Notes under the pieces: generated by a model
Seen by the model: only the letters and a program-made list of their open reading frames with translations
Told to the model about the DNA's origin: nothing
Databases searched by the model: none
Assembly (NCBI GenBank): GCA_015063165.1
Contig: SUSZ01000001.1
Location: 62,001-126,000, forward strand
DNA: 64,000 bases
Direction: 5' to 3'
DNA from: Thermoplasmata archaeon
GTDB taxonomy: Archaea; Thermoplasmatota; Thermoplasmata; Methanomassiliicoccales; Methanomethylophilaceae
Shown here: positions 1 to 8,459 of the stretch, one piece after another
Numbering within the stretch: position 1 is the stretch's first letter
How the letters are laid out: every line of letters starts with the position of its first letter
Position numbers and translations under genes: made by a program

Positions 1-1
1 C

Positions 2-127
2 AGGGACAGCTCCGTCCTGACAGTGGTCATAGACGGCTCCGTTCCGCCGGAGCTCATACCGGAGCTCAGGTCCTGCCGTGGCGTCTCCAGCATCATTCTC
101 AAGGTAAAGGACAAAGAGATATCCTGA
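2..127 (+). CDS. 3' end of an ACT-domain protein (possibly SerA), truncated by window start
   Basis: An open frame enters from the left edge and ends at TGA 125-127. Its last ~40 residues (VLTVVIDGSVPPELIPELRS, then a short beta-alpha-beta tail) resemble the C-terminal ACT regulatory domain of D-3-phosphoglycerate dehydrogenase, where a strand plus 'VP..L...L....GV' helix is typical. Only the tail is visible, so the enzyme identity is a guess; other ACT-domain amino-acid enzymes would fit. RNase P RNA follows 35 bases later on the same strand. Confidence 0.45.
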   Translation, partial: RDSSVLTVVIDGSVPPELIPELRSCRGVSSIILKVKDKEIS

Positions 128-162
128 ACGAACCGAAGACCTTTTAATGGTCAGCGAAATAG

Positions 163-477
163 GCGAGACCGTCAGGAGATGGAGGACGGCTGACGGTAGG
201 CGCTTCGGCGCCAGCTGAGGAAGTTCCCTCCTCCCAGGGCAAGATGGACCGGGGCAATCCGGTACGGCGAGAGCCGTGGCAAGGGCTCAGAAACGACACA
301 GTTCCGGTTAAGGATGATCCGCTCGGCGGTGACGTTCCCGGGAATATGGTGAAACGGCGACTCCCCATCGGAGCAAGTTCATACAGCCGGGGTGAGCGGC
401 CCGCGACCGGCGGGTAGAACGCGTAGTTGAATGCCGTCTGAAACAGAAGGGGGGCTACTACCATCACCTGACGCTCT
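163..477 (+). ncRNA. rnpB: RNase P RNA (archaeal type)
   Basis: Catalytic RNA of RNase P, which matures tRNA 5' ends. The terminal helix P1 can be drawn directly: GAGacCGTCAGGaGATGG near base 165 pairs with CCATCaCCTGACGCTC near 461-476. The conserved core is present: GAGGAAGTTC (5' part of P4 region), an AGAAACGACACAG segment, and ACAGAAGGGGGGCTACT (3' strand of P4) close to the end. A GGCGC-TTCG-GCGCC hairpin sits near base 200. The length of about 315 nt fits archaeal type A RNAs. A TTTTAAT box about 20 bases upstream and a T-run at 477-480 frame the transcript. The minus-strand ORF across it (144-467) is a shadow. Confidence 0.92.
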
Positions 478-524
478 TTTCAATCATTCTAAGTACATAG
501 AATCCCTAAACGGAACGAGCACAC

Positions 525-1745
525 ATGATCCTCAACCGCTGCCCTAAATACTCGCCAGACTCAGGAATCCGCATCAAACCGCCAGAGGAGACTCTGAAGC
601 AGGTCATTCCGCTTCTAGAGAAAGCCGGATTGGACGCTCCTGAGGACATTACAGGCAAGGACAACGTGGGGATACCCGTATACTCCGTAAGGCGCGGCCA
701 GACCGCCCTCGGAAAGCCCAAATTCTACAACGGGAAGGGAGCCACTCCCGACCAGGCCGAAGCCTCCGCGGTGATGGAATCCATCGAGAGATACAGCGCG
801 GAGCAGCGCGACTCGGACGAGGTCGTCTACGGCACGTACGAGCAGGCCTGCGACGTCATGCTCACGATCGACCCCAAGGACCTCATCCTTCCTTTGAGGG
901 TCCTGGACCACCTTGAGGGCCAACAGATAGCCTGGACCGAGGGGTTCGAGATGTTCAGAGGATGCCCCATATGGGTTCCGGCCTGCGCGGTATACTATCC
1001 GTACACTCCCGACGGGGACTACCAGCTCTTCAGATGGCACACCAACGGTATCGCTTCCGGGAACACCATGGAGGAGGCCATACTCCACGCCCTTTTCGAG
1101 GACATCGAGAGGGACGCCTGGTCCATCGCGGAATACAGGGAGACCTGCAACGCGGACGTGGTCGTCGAGAACGAGGAATCCGTTCCTGGACAGCTGCTGG
1201 CCAAGTTCGCCGACCAGGGAATAGAGATCCACCTCAAGGACCTCACAACCGACATCGGCATACCCACCATCGGAGCGGCGGCGGACGACGTTCGCACCAA
1301 GGACCCGGAGATGCTGACCATAGGCGTAGGAACCCATCTGAACCCCGAGATAGCCGCTGTCAGAGCCATCACCGAGGTCGCCCAGAGCAGAGCCACGCAC
1401 AAGCACGGCTCCAAGATAAACGCCCAGCTCCAGAAGGTCACCCAGGAGATGGGATATGACAAGATCAAGCAGGTGAACCGCCTGTGGTATTCCGACGGGC
1501 CCAAGAAGATCGCCCTGGAAGAGATGGAGGACAAATCGACCCCATACGTCCTGGACGACATCGAAGTGGTCCTGGGAAGGCTCATGGATTGCGGATTCGA
1601 CATGGTGGCGGCGGTGGACCTCACCCGTCCCGAGCTCGGAATCCCCACTGTCAGAATGGTCGTCCCCGGGCTGGAGGTCAGCACTATGGACCCTGAAAGG
1701 GAGGGAGGAAGGCTCAGGGGCATATGGCCCCCGATCCGCGAATGA
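525..1745 (+). CDS. ycaO: Methanogenesis marker protein 1, YcaO-type McrA thioamidation protein
   Basis: 406-residue YcaO-domain protein of the methanogenesis marker 1 family (known as TIGR03266). YcaO proteins use ATP to activate a backbone amide; in methanogens this family, with TfuA or another sulfur donor, is needed to form the thioglycine of McrA. Visible features are the family N-terminus (LNRCPKYSPDSGIR), the GKG..P.QA.ASA..ESIERYSAE segment that holds nucleotide-binding residues, and HALFEDIERDAW. No tfuA gene is seen next to it. A HAD phosphatase gene follows 4 bases downstream, suggesting co-transcription. The start is the first ATG after the RNase P RNA terminator, 48 bases away. 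Confidence 0.93.
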   Translation: MILNRCPKYSPDSGIRIKPPEETLKQVIPLLEKAGLDAPEDITGKDNVGIPVYSVRRGQTALGKPKFYNGKGATPDQAEASAVMESIERYSAEQRDSDEVVYGTYEQACDVMLTIDPKDLILPLRVLDHLEGQQIAWTEGFEMFRGCPIWVPACAVYYPYTPDGDYQLFRWHTNGIASGNTMEEAILHALFEDIERDAWSIAEYRETCNADVVVENEESVPGQLLAKFADQGIEIHLKDLTTDIGIPTIGAAADDVRTKDPEMLTIGVGTHLNPEIAAVRAITEVAQSRATHKHGSKINAQLQKVTQEMGYDKIKQVNRLWYSDGPKKIALEEMEDKSTPYVLDDIEVVLGRLMDCGFDMVAAVDLTRPELGIPTVRMVVPGLEVSTMDPEREGGRLRGIWPPIRE

Positions 1746-1749
1746 TACC

Positions 1750-2475
1750 ATGATGGAAGGAGTCAAAGCGGTTGGATTCGACCTGGACGGGACCTTCCTC
1801 AAGACCCACGTCGACTATGTCAAGCTCGGAGAGGCCGACAAGAAGGTCCTGGAAGCCCACGGCGTGCCCTTCGACGATGTGTACAGAGAGACGTTCATCA
1901 AGAGGCCCCGCTGGCCCATCAAGGACTGGCTGGCTGCCCACGGACGCGAGGACGAGTTCCTTGCGATCAGCGAAGAGATAGACAGGGCGTTCACCGAGGT
2001 GGAGATCGAGTTCGTCGACGAGGCTGTGCCCTACCCAGGCTCCAAGGAATGCCTTGCCGAGCTCAGGTCCATGGGCCTCAAGACCGGCCTCCTGACCCGC
2101 GGAAGCCTCCGCTACGCGAGCCTCGCCCTCGGTCACACCGGCACAAGGGACGGGTTCGACGTCGTGATGGGAAGAGACCATTCGTTCTACGACAACGCCA
2201 AGCCCTCGCCGGTAGCCATGAAGGAGTTCGCAGAGCTGCTGGAGGTGGACCCGTCGGAGATCCTGTACATCGGCGACAACATCACCGACTACATGTCCGC
2301 GCATGGCGCCGGAGCCCGTTTCGCAGGCGTCCTGACAGGAAGCGGAAGCGAGAAGATGTGGAAGGATGCCGACCCCTCCATGATCGTCCTCGAGAAGGCA
2401 GGGGACTGCGTCGAGCTCTTCAGAAGCCGAGGCCGCAGTCCGACAGGGTGTCCAGGACTGTGTCATAAATGTTGA
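1750..2475 (+). CDS. HAD-family phosphatase (phosphoglycolate phosphatase-like)
   Basis: 241-residue haloacid-dehalogenase hydrolase. Motif I is FDLDGTFL (nucleophile Asp and general acid Asp), motif II Thr is in LLTRGS, the motif III Lys is in NAKPSP, and motif IV is YIGDNITDY. A helical cap lies between motifs I and II (about residues 20-95). Two adjacent ATGs (1750 and 1753) can serve as start. It follows marker 1 by 4 bases. The last 56 bases run antisense into the end of mtmB, so its terminal ~18 residues (RSRGRSPTGCPGLCHKC) may be a non-conserved tail. Substrate unknown. Confidence 0.85.
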   Translation: MMEGVKAVGFDLDGTFLKTHVDYVKLGEADKKVLEAHGVPFDDVYRETFIKRPRWPIKDWLAAHGREDEFLAISEEIDRAFTEVEIEFVDEAVPYPGSKECLAELRSMGLKTGLLTRGSLRYASLALGHTGTRDGFDVVMGRDHSFYDNAKPSPVAMKEFAELLEVDPSEILYIGDNITDYMSAHGAGARFAGVLTGSGSEKMWKDADPSMIVLEKAGDCVELFRSRGRSPTGCPGLCHKC

Positions 2476-3799
2476 GGTACTCGTTGGACGGGGTGGACTC
2501 GTCGACGTTGTAGCATTCCCTGTAGGTCTTCCCCAGAGGAGCGTTGAAGAAGTTCATCTCGTACTTCGAGACGACCTTGTCCAGGATCTTGTTGACCTCG
2601 GAGATCTCCATTCCGCATGTGGCGGCAGAAGCCTCTCCCAGCATCCTCGCTTCAAGCCCTGTAGCCCTGTCGATCAAGACTCCCTTCGCGGAAGCCACGC
2701 CTGACAGGAGCTCCCTTCCGGACGCGGTGTCGGCTATGGCCTGGGCGGCGGTCTCCAGAAGGCACATCTCGGTGCAGGGACCGGCCATCGTGTAGTACTG
2801 GTTGGCCAGGAGCAGATCGGTGTTGTAATCCAGAGCGGCGGCCGCATGCGATGCCACCTGGAGCGTCTCCCTGGTCGTCGTGGTCCCCCATCTGATGTGG
2901 ATTGGGCCGTCGAGGTGTATGTCTCCGTTGAACACCGCGAAAGACGCCAGAGTGGTCGCTACGTCGCATATCGCGGTCTCCTCGATGCCTCCGGCGTATC
3001 CTCCGAACATGGGCATCTGCTCCACTATGATCACGTCACCGGCGGAATGCCATCCGGAGATTATGTTCAGGACTCCCATGTCCACCTTGAGCTCGTTGAG
3101 CTGGGAGCACTCGTGGGGGTCGTAGTATCTCATCCCGTTCTGGCCCAGACCGGCCGCCAGACGTCCGTTGGGAGACAGCGGGGTCTGAGGCCCCTATATG
3201 CCCATCCCGGGCCTTCCTGCGTTGGCTACGGCCTCGCGTACGTACCTGACCTCGGCCATGGTGGCCTTGATCTCCCAAGGGGAGTTGGTAAGCACCTGAT
3301 GGCCGTCCACGGTCTCCAGAACACCGCTGACGACGGCATCGACCATGGGCTCCTCGGCATAGGACTGGATCAGAGAGGTGAAGATGTCCTCAGACATGGG
3401 GGCTCCGGTGGGACCTCCCTGGATGATCGGCCGCTTCTTGGAGTTCCCGACGCGGGCCTTGCACTTGCACTTGTCCTTGCCATGGCCGAGGGTCAGCTTC
3501 CTTGGGGCCATCTTGATGCCTTCGTAGAGCTCGTCCTCGTCTATGTGCATCACACGTCCGAGATCGATGTTGTAAATGCCGGTCTCAAGGAGCATGTCGA
3601 CGCCTGCCAGGAACAACCTGTCGGCGATGTCCGGGTCTTCCGGAACGATGTTATCGCCGAAATCGAGCTCGTAGCGGCTCTTCATGAGCGCGGCTGCATT
3701 AGGGATGATGTTGTAGTCCCAATCCTTCTCATCGACCTTGGAACCCTGGGTGAAACGGTCGTAGGCCTCAAAAACATCGACGTACCTGCGTGCAGCCAT
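2420..3799 (-). CDS. mtmB: Monomethylamine methyltransferase MtmB with in-frame amber (pyrrolysine) codon
   Basis: Transfers the methyl group of monomethylamine to the cobalt of MtmC. The ORF track splits it into 2420-3133 and 3194-3799; both halves read as MtmB and are in the same frame, separated only by TAG at 3194-3196. With read-through the protein has 459 residues and the amber codon is codon 202, the position of pyrrolysine in Methanosarcina MtmB. Flanks are GRPGMGI-Pyl-GPQTPLSPNG, and the second half carries EQMPMFGGYAGGIEET and GPIHIRWGTTTTRETL. It ends in TGA. A TATA box (GTTATAAACG) lies about 30 bases upstream of the ATG. The pyl genes are not in this window. Confidence 0.95.
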
Positions 3800-3825
3800 C
3801 TTAACGTTTCGAGTTATGTTCTACT

Positions 3826-3835
3826 CGTTTATAAC
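3826..3835 (-). promoter_or_regulatory. TATA box of mtmB
   Basis: GTTATAAACG on the minus strand, 27-36 bases upstream of the mtmB ATG at 3799. It predicts a transcript with almost no leader and a promoter separate from that of mtmC and of the intervening RNA candidate. Confidence 0.55.
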
Positions 3836-3914
3836 TTTGCCCGAAAGATTTTATTTTTTTAAGCCTCCGAAAAAGATGGTATAAAAAATTTACTGTCAAA
3901 AATAATCGAATATT

Positions 3915-4137
3915 AAAAACAGTACGATAGGTTATCCGCCCAAAGGAGGAAAACAAATGCGAATTTGTAGCTTGGGCGGATCCTCCTGCGCCATTGACAC
4001 AGGAGTACGTCGGACGGAACTGTGTCACGCTGCGTCCTTTTAGGTAGTTGTTCACGCCGGGACCGAGGCGCCTCGAGCTTATCTCGATTTTTTTCTATGT
4101 CACACATACGAGCGGATAAAACATCCGACTCGTAATC
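3915..4137 (-). ncRNA. Candidate structured non-coding RNA between mtmC and mtmB
   Basis: The 434-base gap between mtmC and mtmB holds no convincing ORF but several strong minus-strand helices, in order: TACGAGtCGGAT / ATCCGCTCGTA (11 bp, one bulge, loop GTTTT); TCGAG-ATAAG-CTCGA; TGACACAG / CTGTGTCA with a 17-nt loop whose CGTCC can pair with GGACG upstream (possible pseudoknot); and ATCCGCCCAA / TTGGGCGGAT enclosing ACAAAT-TCGC-ATTTGT. A TATA box (AAATATAAG, 4157-4166) lies about 25 bases before the first hairpin and TTTTT (3915-3920) follows the last one. This reads as an independent ~220-nt transcript. I recognise no known family; it is not tRNA, SRP or RNase P RNA. Alternatives are a long mtmC 3' UTR or an mtmB leader. 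Confidence 0.55.
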
Positions 4138-4156
4138 TTACATTACCAAGTACCCT

Positions 4157-4166
4157 CTTATATTTC
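4157..4166 (-). promoter_or_regulatory. TATA box of the RNA candidate
   Basis: AAATATAAG on the minus strand between the mtmC stop and the first hairpin of the RNA candidate; a start site ~25 bases downstream would fall at the base of that hairpin. Confidence 0.4.
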
Positions 4167-4233
4167 TATCGAAAAAATAATGTCCACCGTTACATAAAAA
4201 TGGTTAACTGGCACCTTTAACAGCTATCGATGC

Positions 4234-4899
4234 TCAGTTCGACTTCCGGCCCATAAGGCTGTTGACAAGAGTCACGATCTCGGTCCCGGATGCGGAATAC
4301 CCGTCTCCTCCGATCTTCTCCACCCATTCCTTGCTGCATGGAGCCCCGCCGAATATCATCATCACCGTGGAGCCTTCCTCGTTCGCCGCCTTGACCATCC
4401 TCTGCTGCATCTTGAGCGTGGTGGTCATGAGAGCCGATCCGGCCACGATGTCCGCCGAGCTCTCCTCGGCAGCCTTCATAAAATCCTCGGGAGAGACGTC
4501 GGGTCCGAGGTCGATCACCTTGTACCCCGCTCCGCGGAGCATGGCGCAGCAGACGTTCTTCCCGATTTCGTGTATGTCGCCCTCAACAGAGCCCATCACG
4601 ATGATCCCGCGGTACATGGTGGTATCGGAGTTCAAGATAGGCTCGAGCTTCTTCAGAGCGCCTTCTACGGTCCTTGAGGCGGCCATCACCTGAGGAAGAT
4701 AGATCTTGGCGTTGTCGAAGAGCTTGCTGATGGACTCCATCCCTTTGCCGAGCCCTTCCTCCATTATCTCTTCCGCCGGTATCCCTGCCTTCATCGCCTG
4801 ATCGACGCTCTTCTCCATCAGGGCGAAGTCCCATGTCTCCACGGATCTCTTGAGATTTCCGAGAATGCGAGCTCTGGGGTCTGCAGGAATCCGAACCAC
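4234..4899 (-). CDS. mtmC: Monomethylamine corrinoid protein MtmC
   Basis: 221-residue corrinoid protein that carries the methyl group between MtmB and the methylcobamide:CoM methyltransferase. The N-terminal half is the helical cap domain (KAGIPAEEIMEEGLGKGM). The C-terminal Rossmann-like cobalamin domain has the base-off ligand motif EGDIHEIGKN (D-x-H-x-x-G) and the later GSALMTTT and GGAPC segments that contact the nucleotide tail. The start is GTG at 4899, with a TTTAAATATA box 20-31 bases upstream, implying a leaderless message. It could serve another methylamine enzyme, but its position next to mtmB supports MtmC. Confidence 0.88.
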   Translation of the reverse strand: MVRIPADPRARILGNLKRSVETWDFALMEKSVDQAMKAGIPAEEIMEEGLGKGMESISKLFDNAKIYLPQVMAASRTVEGALKKLEPILNSDTTMYRGIIVMGSVEGDIHEIGKNVCCAMLRGAGYKVIDLGPDVSPEDFMKAAEESSADIVAGSALMTTTLKMQQRMVKAANEEGSTVMMIFGGAPCSKEWVEKIGGDGYSASGTEIVTLVNSLMGRKSN

Positions 4900-4918
4900 C
4901 CTGTCTTTTATGATTCTG

Positions 4919-4930
4919 GTTATATTTAAA
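4919..4930 (-). promoter_or_regulatory. TATA box of mtmC
   Basis: TTTAAATATAAC on the minus strand just upstream of the GTG start; spacing supports a leaderless transcript. The remaining ~120 bases back to the next terminator show nothing else I can name. Confidence 0.55.
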
Positions 4931-5053
4931 GTAAAACACGAATTTACTACCCGAAAATCCGTATGTAATCATAAGATATGGGGATGATGAATCCAATTCC
5001 TACTCATGTCCATCCCGCACACGGAATACAGGATTAAAAAAGCGAACAATTAA

Positions 5054-5091
5054 AATATAAAAAAAAGGCCCGCCCTCCCGAAGGAGGACGG
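5054..5091 (-). terminator. Hairpin plus T-run terminator after the double GlcD gene
   Basis: On the minus strand CCGTCCTCC-TTCG-GGAGGGCGG (9 bp, one G-U pair, TTCG loop) is followed by GCC and a run of eight T, directly after the stop codon at 5102. Confidence 0.8.
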
Positions 5092-5101
5092 AAGTTTATG
5101 G

Positions 5102-7837
5102 TCACTGGGTTCCGTCGCCGAGGGTGTGGACCCTGTCGAGGGCCTTCATCTCCTCGAGATCGTTGTATCTGAACCTCTCCTTGTTGTACTTGAAAGCTCT
5201 GTCGTTGGGCATGATCTTCTTCATGACCTGCATGAGAGAGCTTCCGAGTCCCATCAGACCCTTGGTCAGGTTGATTCCGAACCTGGTGGATCCGCAGACC
5301 ACGTGTCCGGGGTTGACGACGTCGTGAGGATCGAGGACGGTCTTGAGCTCCCTCATCTTTCCGACGGTGGCTGCGCTGTGGATGTTGTCGAGGTTCCAGG
5401 CGAAGAACACTCCGAGACCGGTGCTCCTTCCGCCGTACTTGGCGGCGATGTCTCCGAGGTAGAAGTTGAATCCGAAGGAGAGCATTCCGGTGAGCATCTC
5501 GTCGTCCTTGAAGTAATAGGGCATGAACAGGGTGGTGGACCTGTCGACCATGACTCCGATGATTCCTCCGGCCTCCATCTTCATCTCCTCGAATCCCTCG
5601 TAGCACCTGTCGGTGAACTCGCCCCAGTCGTGGGCGGGGACGATGACCTCGGCGGGGATCTCTCCGACTCCGATGTGCCTTGCCCTGAACTCGTAGCACC
5701 TCTCCTCCCACTCGTGCTCGGCGATCTCGTAAGCGACCTTCCTTCCGCCGTACTTGTCGGCGACAGCATCGAAGAAGGCCTCCTCGAGCTCGTTGTGCTT
5801 GTCGTCCCCCTGGAGGGTGACGAGCCAAAGGTTGGTCACGTCGGGAGCGTGCCATCCAGCCTTCCTCTGTCCCTCGAAGTGGAGATGGTCAGACCATGCG
5901 ATGTGCAGAGGCTTGACGGACGGATCGGCGAGAGTGTCCTGGATGGGCTCGTTCATCGCCTTGAGGGTGTCGAACTCGTATGCCAGGGGCCTGATCTTGC
6001 CCATGGGGTAGATCCTGAATGTGACGGTGGCCATGACTCCCAGGGTTCCCTCCGCTCCGGAGAAGAACTGGTTGAGGTTGTAGGAGGCCCTGTAGGATCC
6101 CATGTTGTCGAATCCGGTGGTCACGATGGAACCGTCGTCGACGATGAACACGGAGTTGAGGACGTTGTCCTTGGCGGATCCGTATTTGATAGAACCGACT
6201 CCCATACCGTTGGTGGCGATCCAGGCTCCGACGGTTCCTGCGGGGAACGAGGAGGGATAGGATCCGATGATGTATCCCTTCTTCATGCAGGCCTCGAGCA
6301 GATTCTTCCAAGTGCATCCTCCCTGGACCTTGACGTAGAGCTCCTCGGTGTTGACTTCGAGGACCTTGTTCATCTTGGAAGGCATGTCGATAAGGATACC
6401 TCCCGCGGTAGGCATGCATCCTCCGAGTCCCCAAGAGGCGTTTCCTCTGGGAATCACAGGGATTCCGTGCTTATAAGCGAGCTTGACGACCTCGGAGATC
6501 TGCTCGGGGGTGACAGGCCTGACGATGACGTCGGGCATGTTGTTGAAAGCCATTCCGGCCTCTTTCGGGAGAGGAGCCATGTCATGTCCGTACAGGATCC
6601 TGTCCATGTCGGTGGTGGAGACGTTCTTCTCTCCGACGATGGCTTTGATCTTCTCGATGATGGCGTCGGTGATCTCGCGGTCCAGGTGGACGTCCTCGAC
6701 GGATGCTCCCATGTATCCCTGCTCGATCCTCCTGGCGAAAGCGTTGGTGGACTCGTCGCGGTATTTGCTGAAGCACCTGGAGGACGACCTTCCTCCGAGC
6801 TCCTCGGCCTTGTCGGCGAGGGCGTCGATGGTCTCCTTGGCGGGCTCTCCAGCGATCTTGACGGCGGCGGTGCTGCGGTCAGGGATGCTTCCGGCGATAT
6901 TTCCGGAGGCGACGGCGCAGTCGAGGAACGCTGCGAGGTTCTTGAGAGGCAGGTAGAATGTGGTGAGCTTGGGGTTGACGCAGTCGCAGGTCACGATGGT
7001 GGACCAGTCGAACTCTCCAGCCTTGGAAGCGCCGGCATCGGCCATGATGGCGTCGAGGATCTCGATATCAGCGTTGACGAACTCCTCCTTGCCCTGGAAC
7101 GCGATCCTGGTGCATTTCTTGGTGGCGTTGAAGGAGATGTGCAGGGGCTTGACGGAAGGCTCCTGGACGAGCTTCATGTAAGCGGCCTGCATGGAAGCGA
7201 GGTCGGGGAATGTGTATGCGACGGCCTTGATGATTCCGAGGGGGGAGAGCCTGAGGGTGACGGCGTCGATGATTCCGAGCCTTCCATAGGAGGCGACCAT
7301 CGTCTGGGTCAGGTTGTATCCGGACATGTAGTATCCGATGTTGTCGTACCCGGTCTCGAAAGCCTCGCCGTTGCAGTCGACGGCGTAGACGTTGTAGATG
7401 CAGTCCTTGATGGTTCCGTATTTGTAGGATCCGATGACGGCGTCCTCGACGTAGACGAAGTCCTCGACAGTTGCGTCGGCTCCTCCGGGGTACGCTCCGA
7501 GGGTGAGTCCTTTCTCGTTGACAGCGGCCTCGAGGTCTGCGATCTTGCATCCGACCTGGACCTTGACGGTCATGGCGACGGTGTCGATGTTGAGGATGGA
7601 GGTCATGTCGGACATGTCGACGAAGACGTCCCCTTTGTTGCAGTCCTTCTTCCTGGAGAGAGGAACTACTCCGGCTCCGGCTTCGAGGATCTTGGGGATC
7701 GCTTTGCAGATGTCGGTCTCTTCGGAGGGCTTGAAGACCGCGACGCCATCGGTTACAGTGGCTTTTCCGATGGCTGTGACGATCTGGTTGATGACGTCGG
7801 GCGTCACCTTAGAGTTGTCTGCTCCTATGCATTTCAT
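5102..7837 (-). CDS. Tandem-duplicated GlcD-like FAD-binding oxidoreductase
   Basis: About 911 residues made of two FAD_binding_4/GlcD-type halves. The C-terminal half (from about residue 430) has the canonical FAD segment PRGNASWGLGGCMPTAGG, then NGMGVGSIKYGSAKDN, FSGAEGTLGVMATVTFRI and a C-terminal VVNPGHVVC. The N-terminal half keeps the fold order (VQVGCKIADLEAAVNEKGL, GSYKYGTIKD, SYGRLGIIDAVTLRLSP) but has PLSRKKDCNKGDVFVDM where the FAD glycine motif should be. GlcD-like proteins of this order have been proposed to work with HdrD in electron transfer; the exact substrate is unknown. I prefer the ATG at 7837 (MKCIG) because GGAGGT lies 10 bases before it; the ORF track uses 7855. A TATA box and a strong terminator suggest a single-gene transcript. 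Confidence 0.85.
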   Translation of the reverse strand: MKCIGADNSKVTPDVINQIVTAIGKATVTDGVAVFKPSEETDICKAIPKILEAGAGVVPLSRKKDCNKGDVFVDMSDMTSILNIDTVAMTVKVQVGCKIADLEAAVNEKGLTLGAYPGGADATVEDFVYVEDAVIGSYKYGTIKDCIYNVYAVDCNGEAFETGYDNIGYYMSGYNLTQTMVASYGRLGIIDAVTLRLSPLGIIKAVAYTFPDLASMQAAYMKLVQEPSVKPLHISFNATKKCTRIAFQGKEEFVNADIEILDAIMADAGASKAGEFDWSTIVTCDCVNPKLTTFYLPLKNLAAFLDCAVASGNIAGSIPDRSTAAVKIAGEPAKETIDALADKAEELGGRSSSRCFSKYRDESTNAFARRIEQGYMGASVEDVHLDREITDAIIEKIKAIVGEKNVSTTDMDRILYGHDMAPLPKEAGMAFNNMPDVIVRPVTPEQISEVVKLAYKHGIPVIPRGNASWGLGGCMPTAGGILIDMPSKMNKVLEVNTEELYVKVQGGCTWKNLLEACMKKGYIIGSYPSSFPAGTVGAWIATNGMGVGSIKYGSAKDNVLNSVFIVDDGSIVTTGFDNMGSYRASYNLNQFFSGAEGTLGVMATVTFRIYPMGKIRPLAYEFDTLKAMNEPIQDTLADPSVKPLHIAWSDHLHFEGQRKAGWHAPDVTNLWLVTLQGDDKHNELEEAFFDAVADKYGGRKVAYEIAEHEWEERCYEFRARHIGVGEIPAEVIVPAHDWGEFTDRCYEGFEEMKMEAGGIIGVMVDRSTTLFMPYYFKDDEMLTGMLSFGFNFYLGDIAAKYGGRSTGLGVFFAWNLDNIHSAATVGKMRELKTVLDPHDVVNPGHVVCGSTRFGINLTKGLMGLGSSLMQVMKKIMPNDRAFKYNKERFRYNDLEEMKALDRVHTLGDGTQ

Positions 7838-7893
7838 TTGGTTCTCGACCTCCATTCAGTTGAATGGATAATAATGGGTTCGGGTAGAACATG

Positions 7894-7905
7894 GTTAATT
7901 AAAAA
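7894..7905 (-). promoter_or_regulatory. TATA box of the double GlcD gene
   Basis: TTTTTAATTAAC on the minus strand, about 40-60 bases upstream of the preferred start, leaving a short leader that carries the GGAGGT ribosome site. The rest of 7906-8027 shows no ORF or clear hairpin. Confidence 0.5.
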
Positions 7906-8027
7906 GTTTGGCTATGAGAGTTCGTCGGCGCCAACGGATTACTAATGATTTTTTCGAATAATATTTAAGTAAGAGATGTCTGTCCAGCACCTCGCGACCC
8001 GAGACGGCTTCCGAACGGGTTTCTTTT

Positions 8028-8459
8028 TTAATAAACTTGCACGGATCGTTTCTTGAAATCCGCCAGCTTCGCGGCTTCCTTGAACCTGCGGAAAGACGCC
8101 TCGTCCGTCCTGAAGAGATGGGTCCTGCAGCGGCAATCGGAGCATCCGAACCCTGGAGCGAAGGGCTCCATGCCGGCCTCCTCGGCCATCTTGGCGAGCT
8201 CGCACTCCGGGACATAGTCGGGATAGGACTCGTACGCCTCGACGCTGTCGGCGGCCATCGTGAGCCTGTCTATGTGCCATCTGATCTTCTTGTCCTTGGA
8301 GATGTGCCTCGACACCCTCTGGTCGAGCCCGCCCATGGCGCTGCCCACATAGCAGTAGCATCCAGAAAGGAAAGGGACCTCGCCCAGGGCCCCGACGTCC
8401 AGGACGGAGTCGGAGCCGAGGGCGATCAGGAGCGCGTATGTGCCCCTGCGTACGGTCAT
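8028..8459 (-). CDS. DUF123 / Uri-type GIY-YIG-like nuclease-family protein
   Basis: 143-residue protein of the DUF123 group (COG1833), small GIY-YIG-related proteins of archaea. Visible features are RGTYALLIAL near the start, FLSGCYCYVGSAMGGLDQRVSRH, in which the tyrosines and Arg match the GIY-YIG core, HWHIDRL-like KIRWHIDRL, and a cysteine-rich FGCSDCRCRTHLFR. It overlaps the end of marker 7 by 4 bases and is the last gene of the MCR-activation operon, though no role in methanogenesis is known. Stop is TAA. Confidence 0.8.
   Translation of the reverse strand: MTVRRGTYALLIALGSDSVLDVGALGEVPFLSGCYCYVGSAMGGLDQRVSRHISKDKKIRWHIDRLTMAADSVEAYESYPDYVPECELAKMAEEAGMEPFAPGFGCSDCRCRTHLFRTDEASFRRFKEAAKLADFKKRSVQVY

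Noticed and set aside
144-467. 107-codon minus-strand ORF
   Set aside because: It lies across the RNase P RNA gene on the opposite strand, with no family resemblance.
2420-3133. Interpretation of mtmB as a pseudogene split by a stop
   Set aside because: The only interruption is TAG at the known pyrrolysine codon, and both halves are well conserved in the same frame.
3801-4055. 84-codon minus-strand ORF upstream of mtmB
   Set aside because: It overlaps the hairpins and TATA box of the RNA candidate and mtmB promoter, and its sequence looks non-coding.
4070-4140. tRNA gene, including tRNA-Pyl, in the mtm gap
   Set aside because: No T-loop, anticodon stem or CCA-end pattern could be fitted; the hairpins do not form a cloverleaf.
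5126-7945. 939-codon plus-strand ORF antisense to the double GlcD gene
   Set aside because: Composition is rich in V, D, G, E and L with no motifs; it is a GC-biased shadow of the real minus-strand gene.
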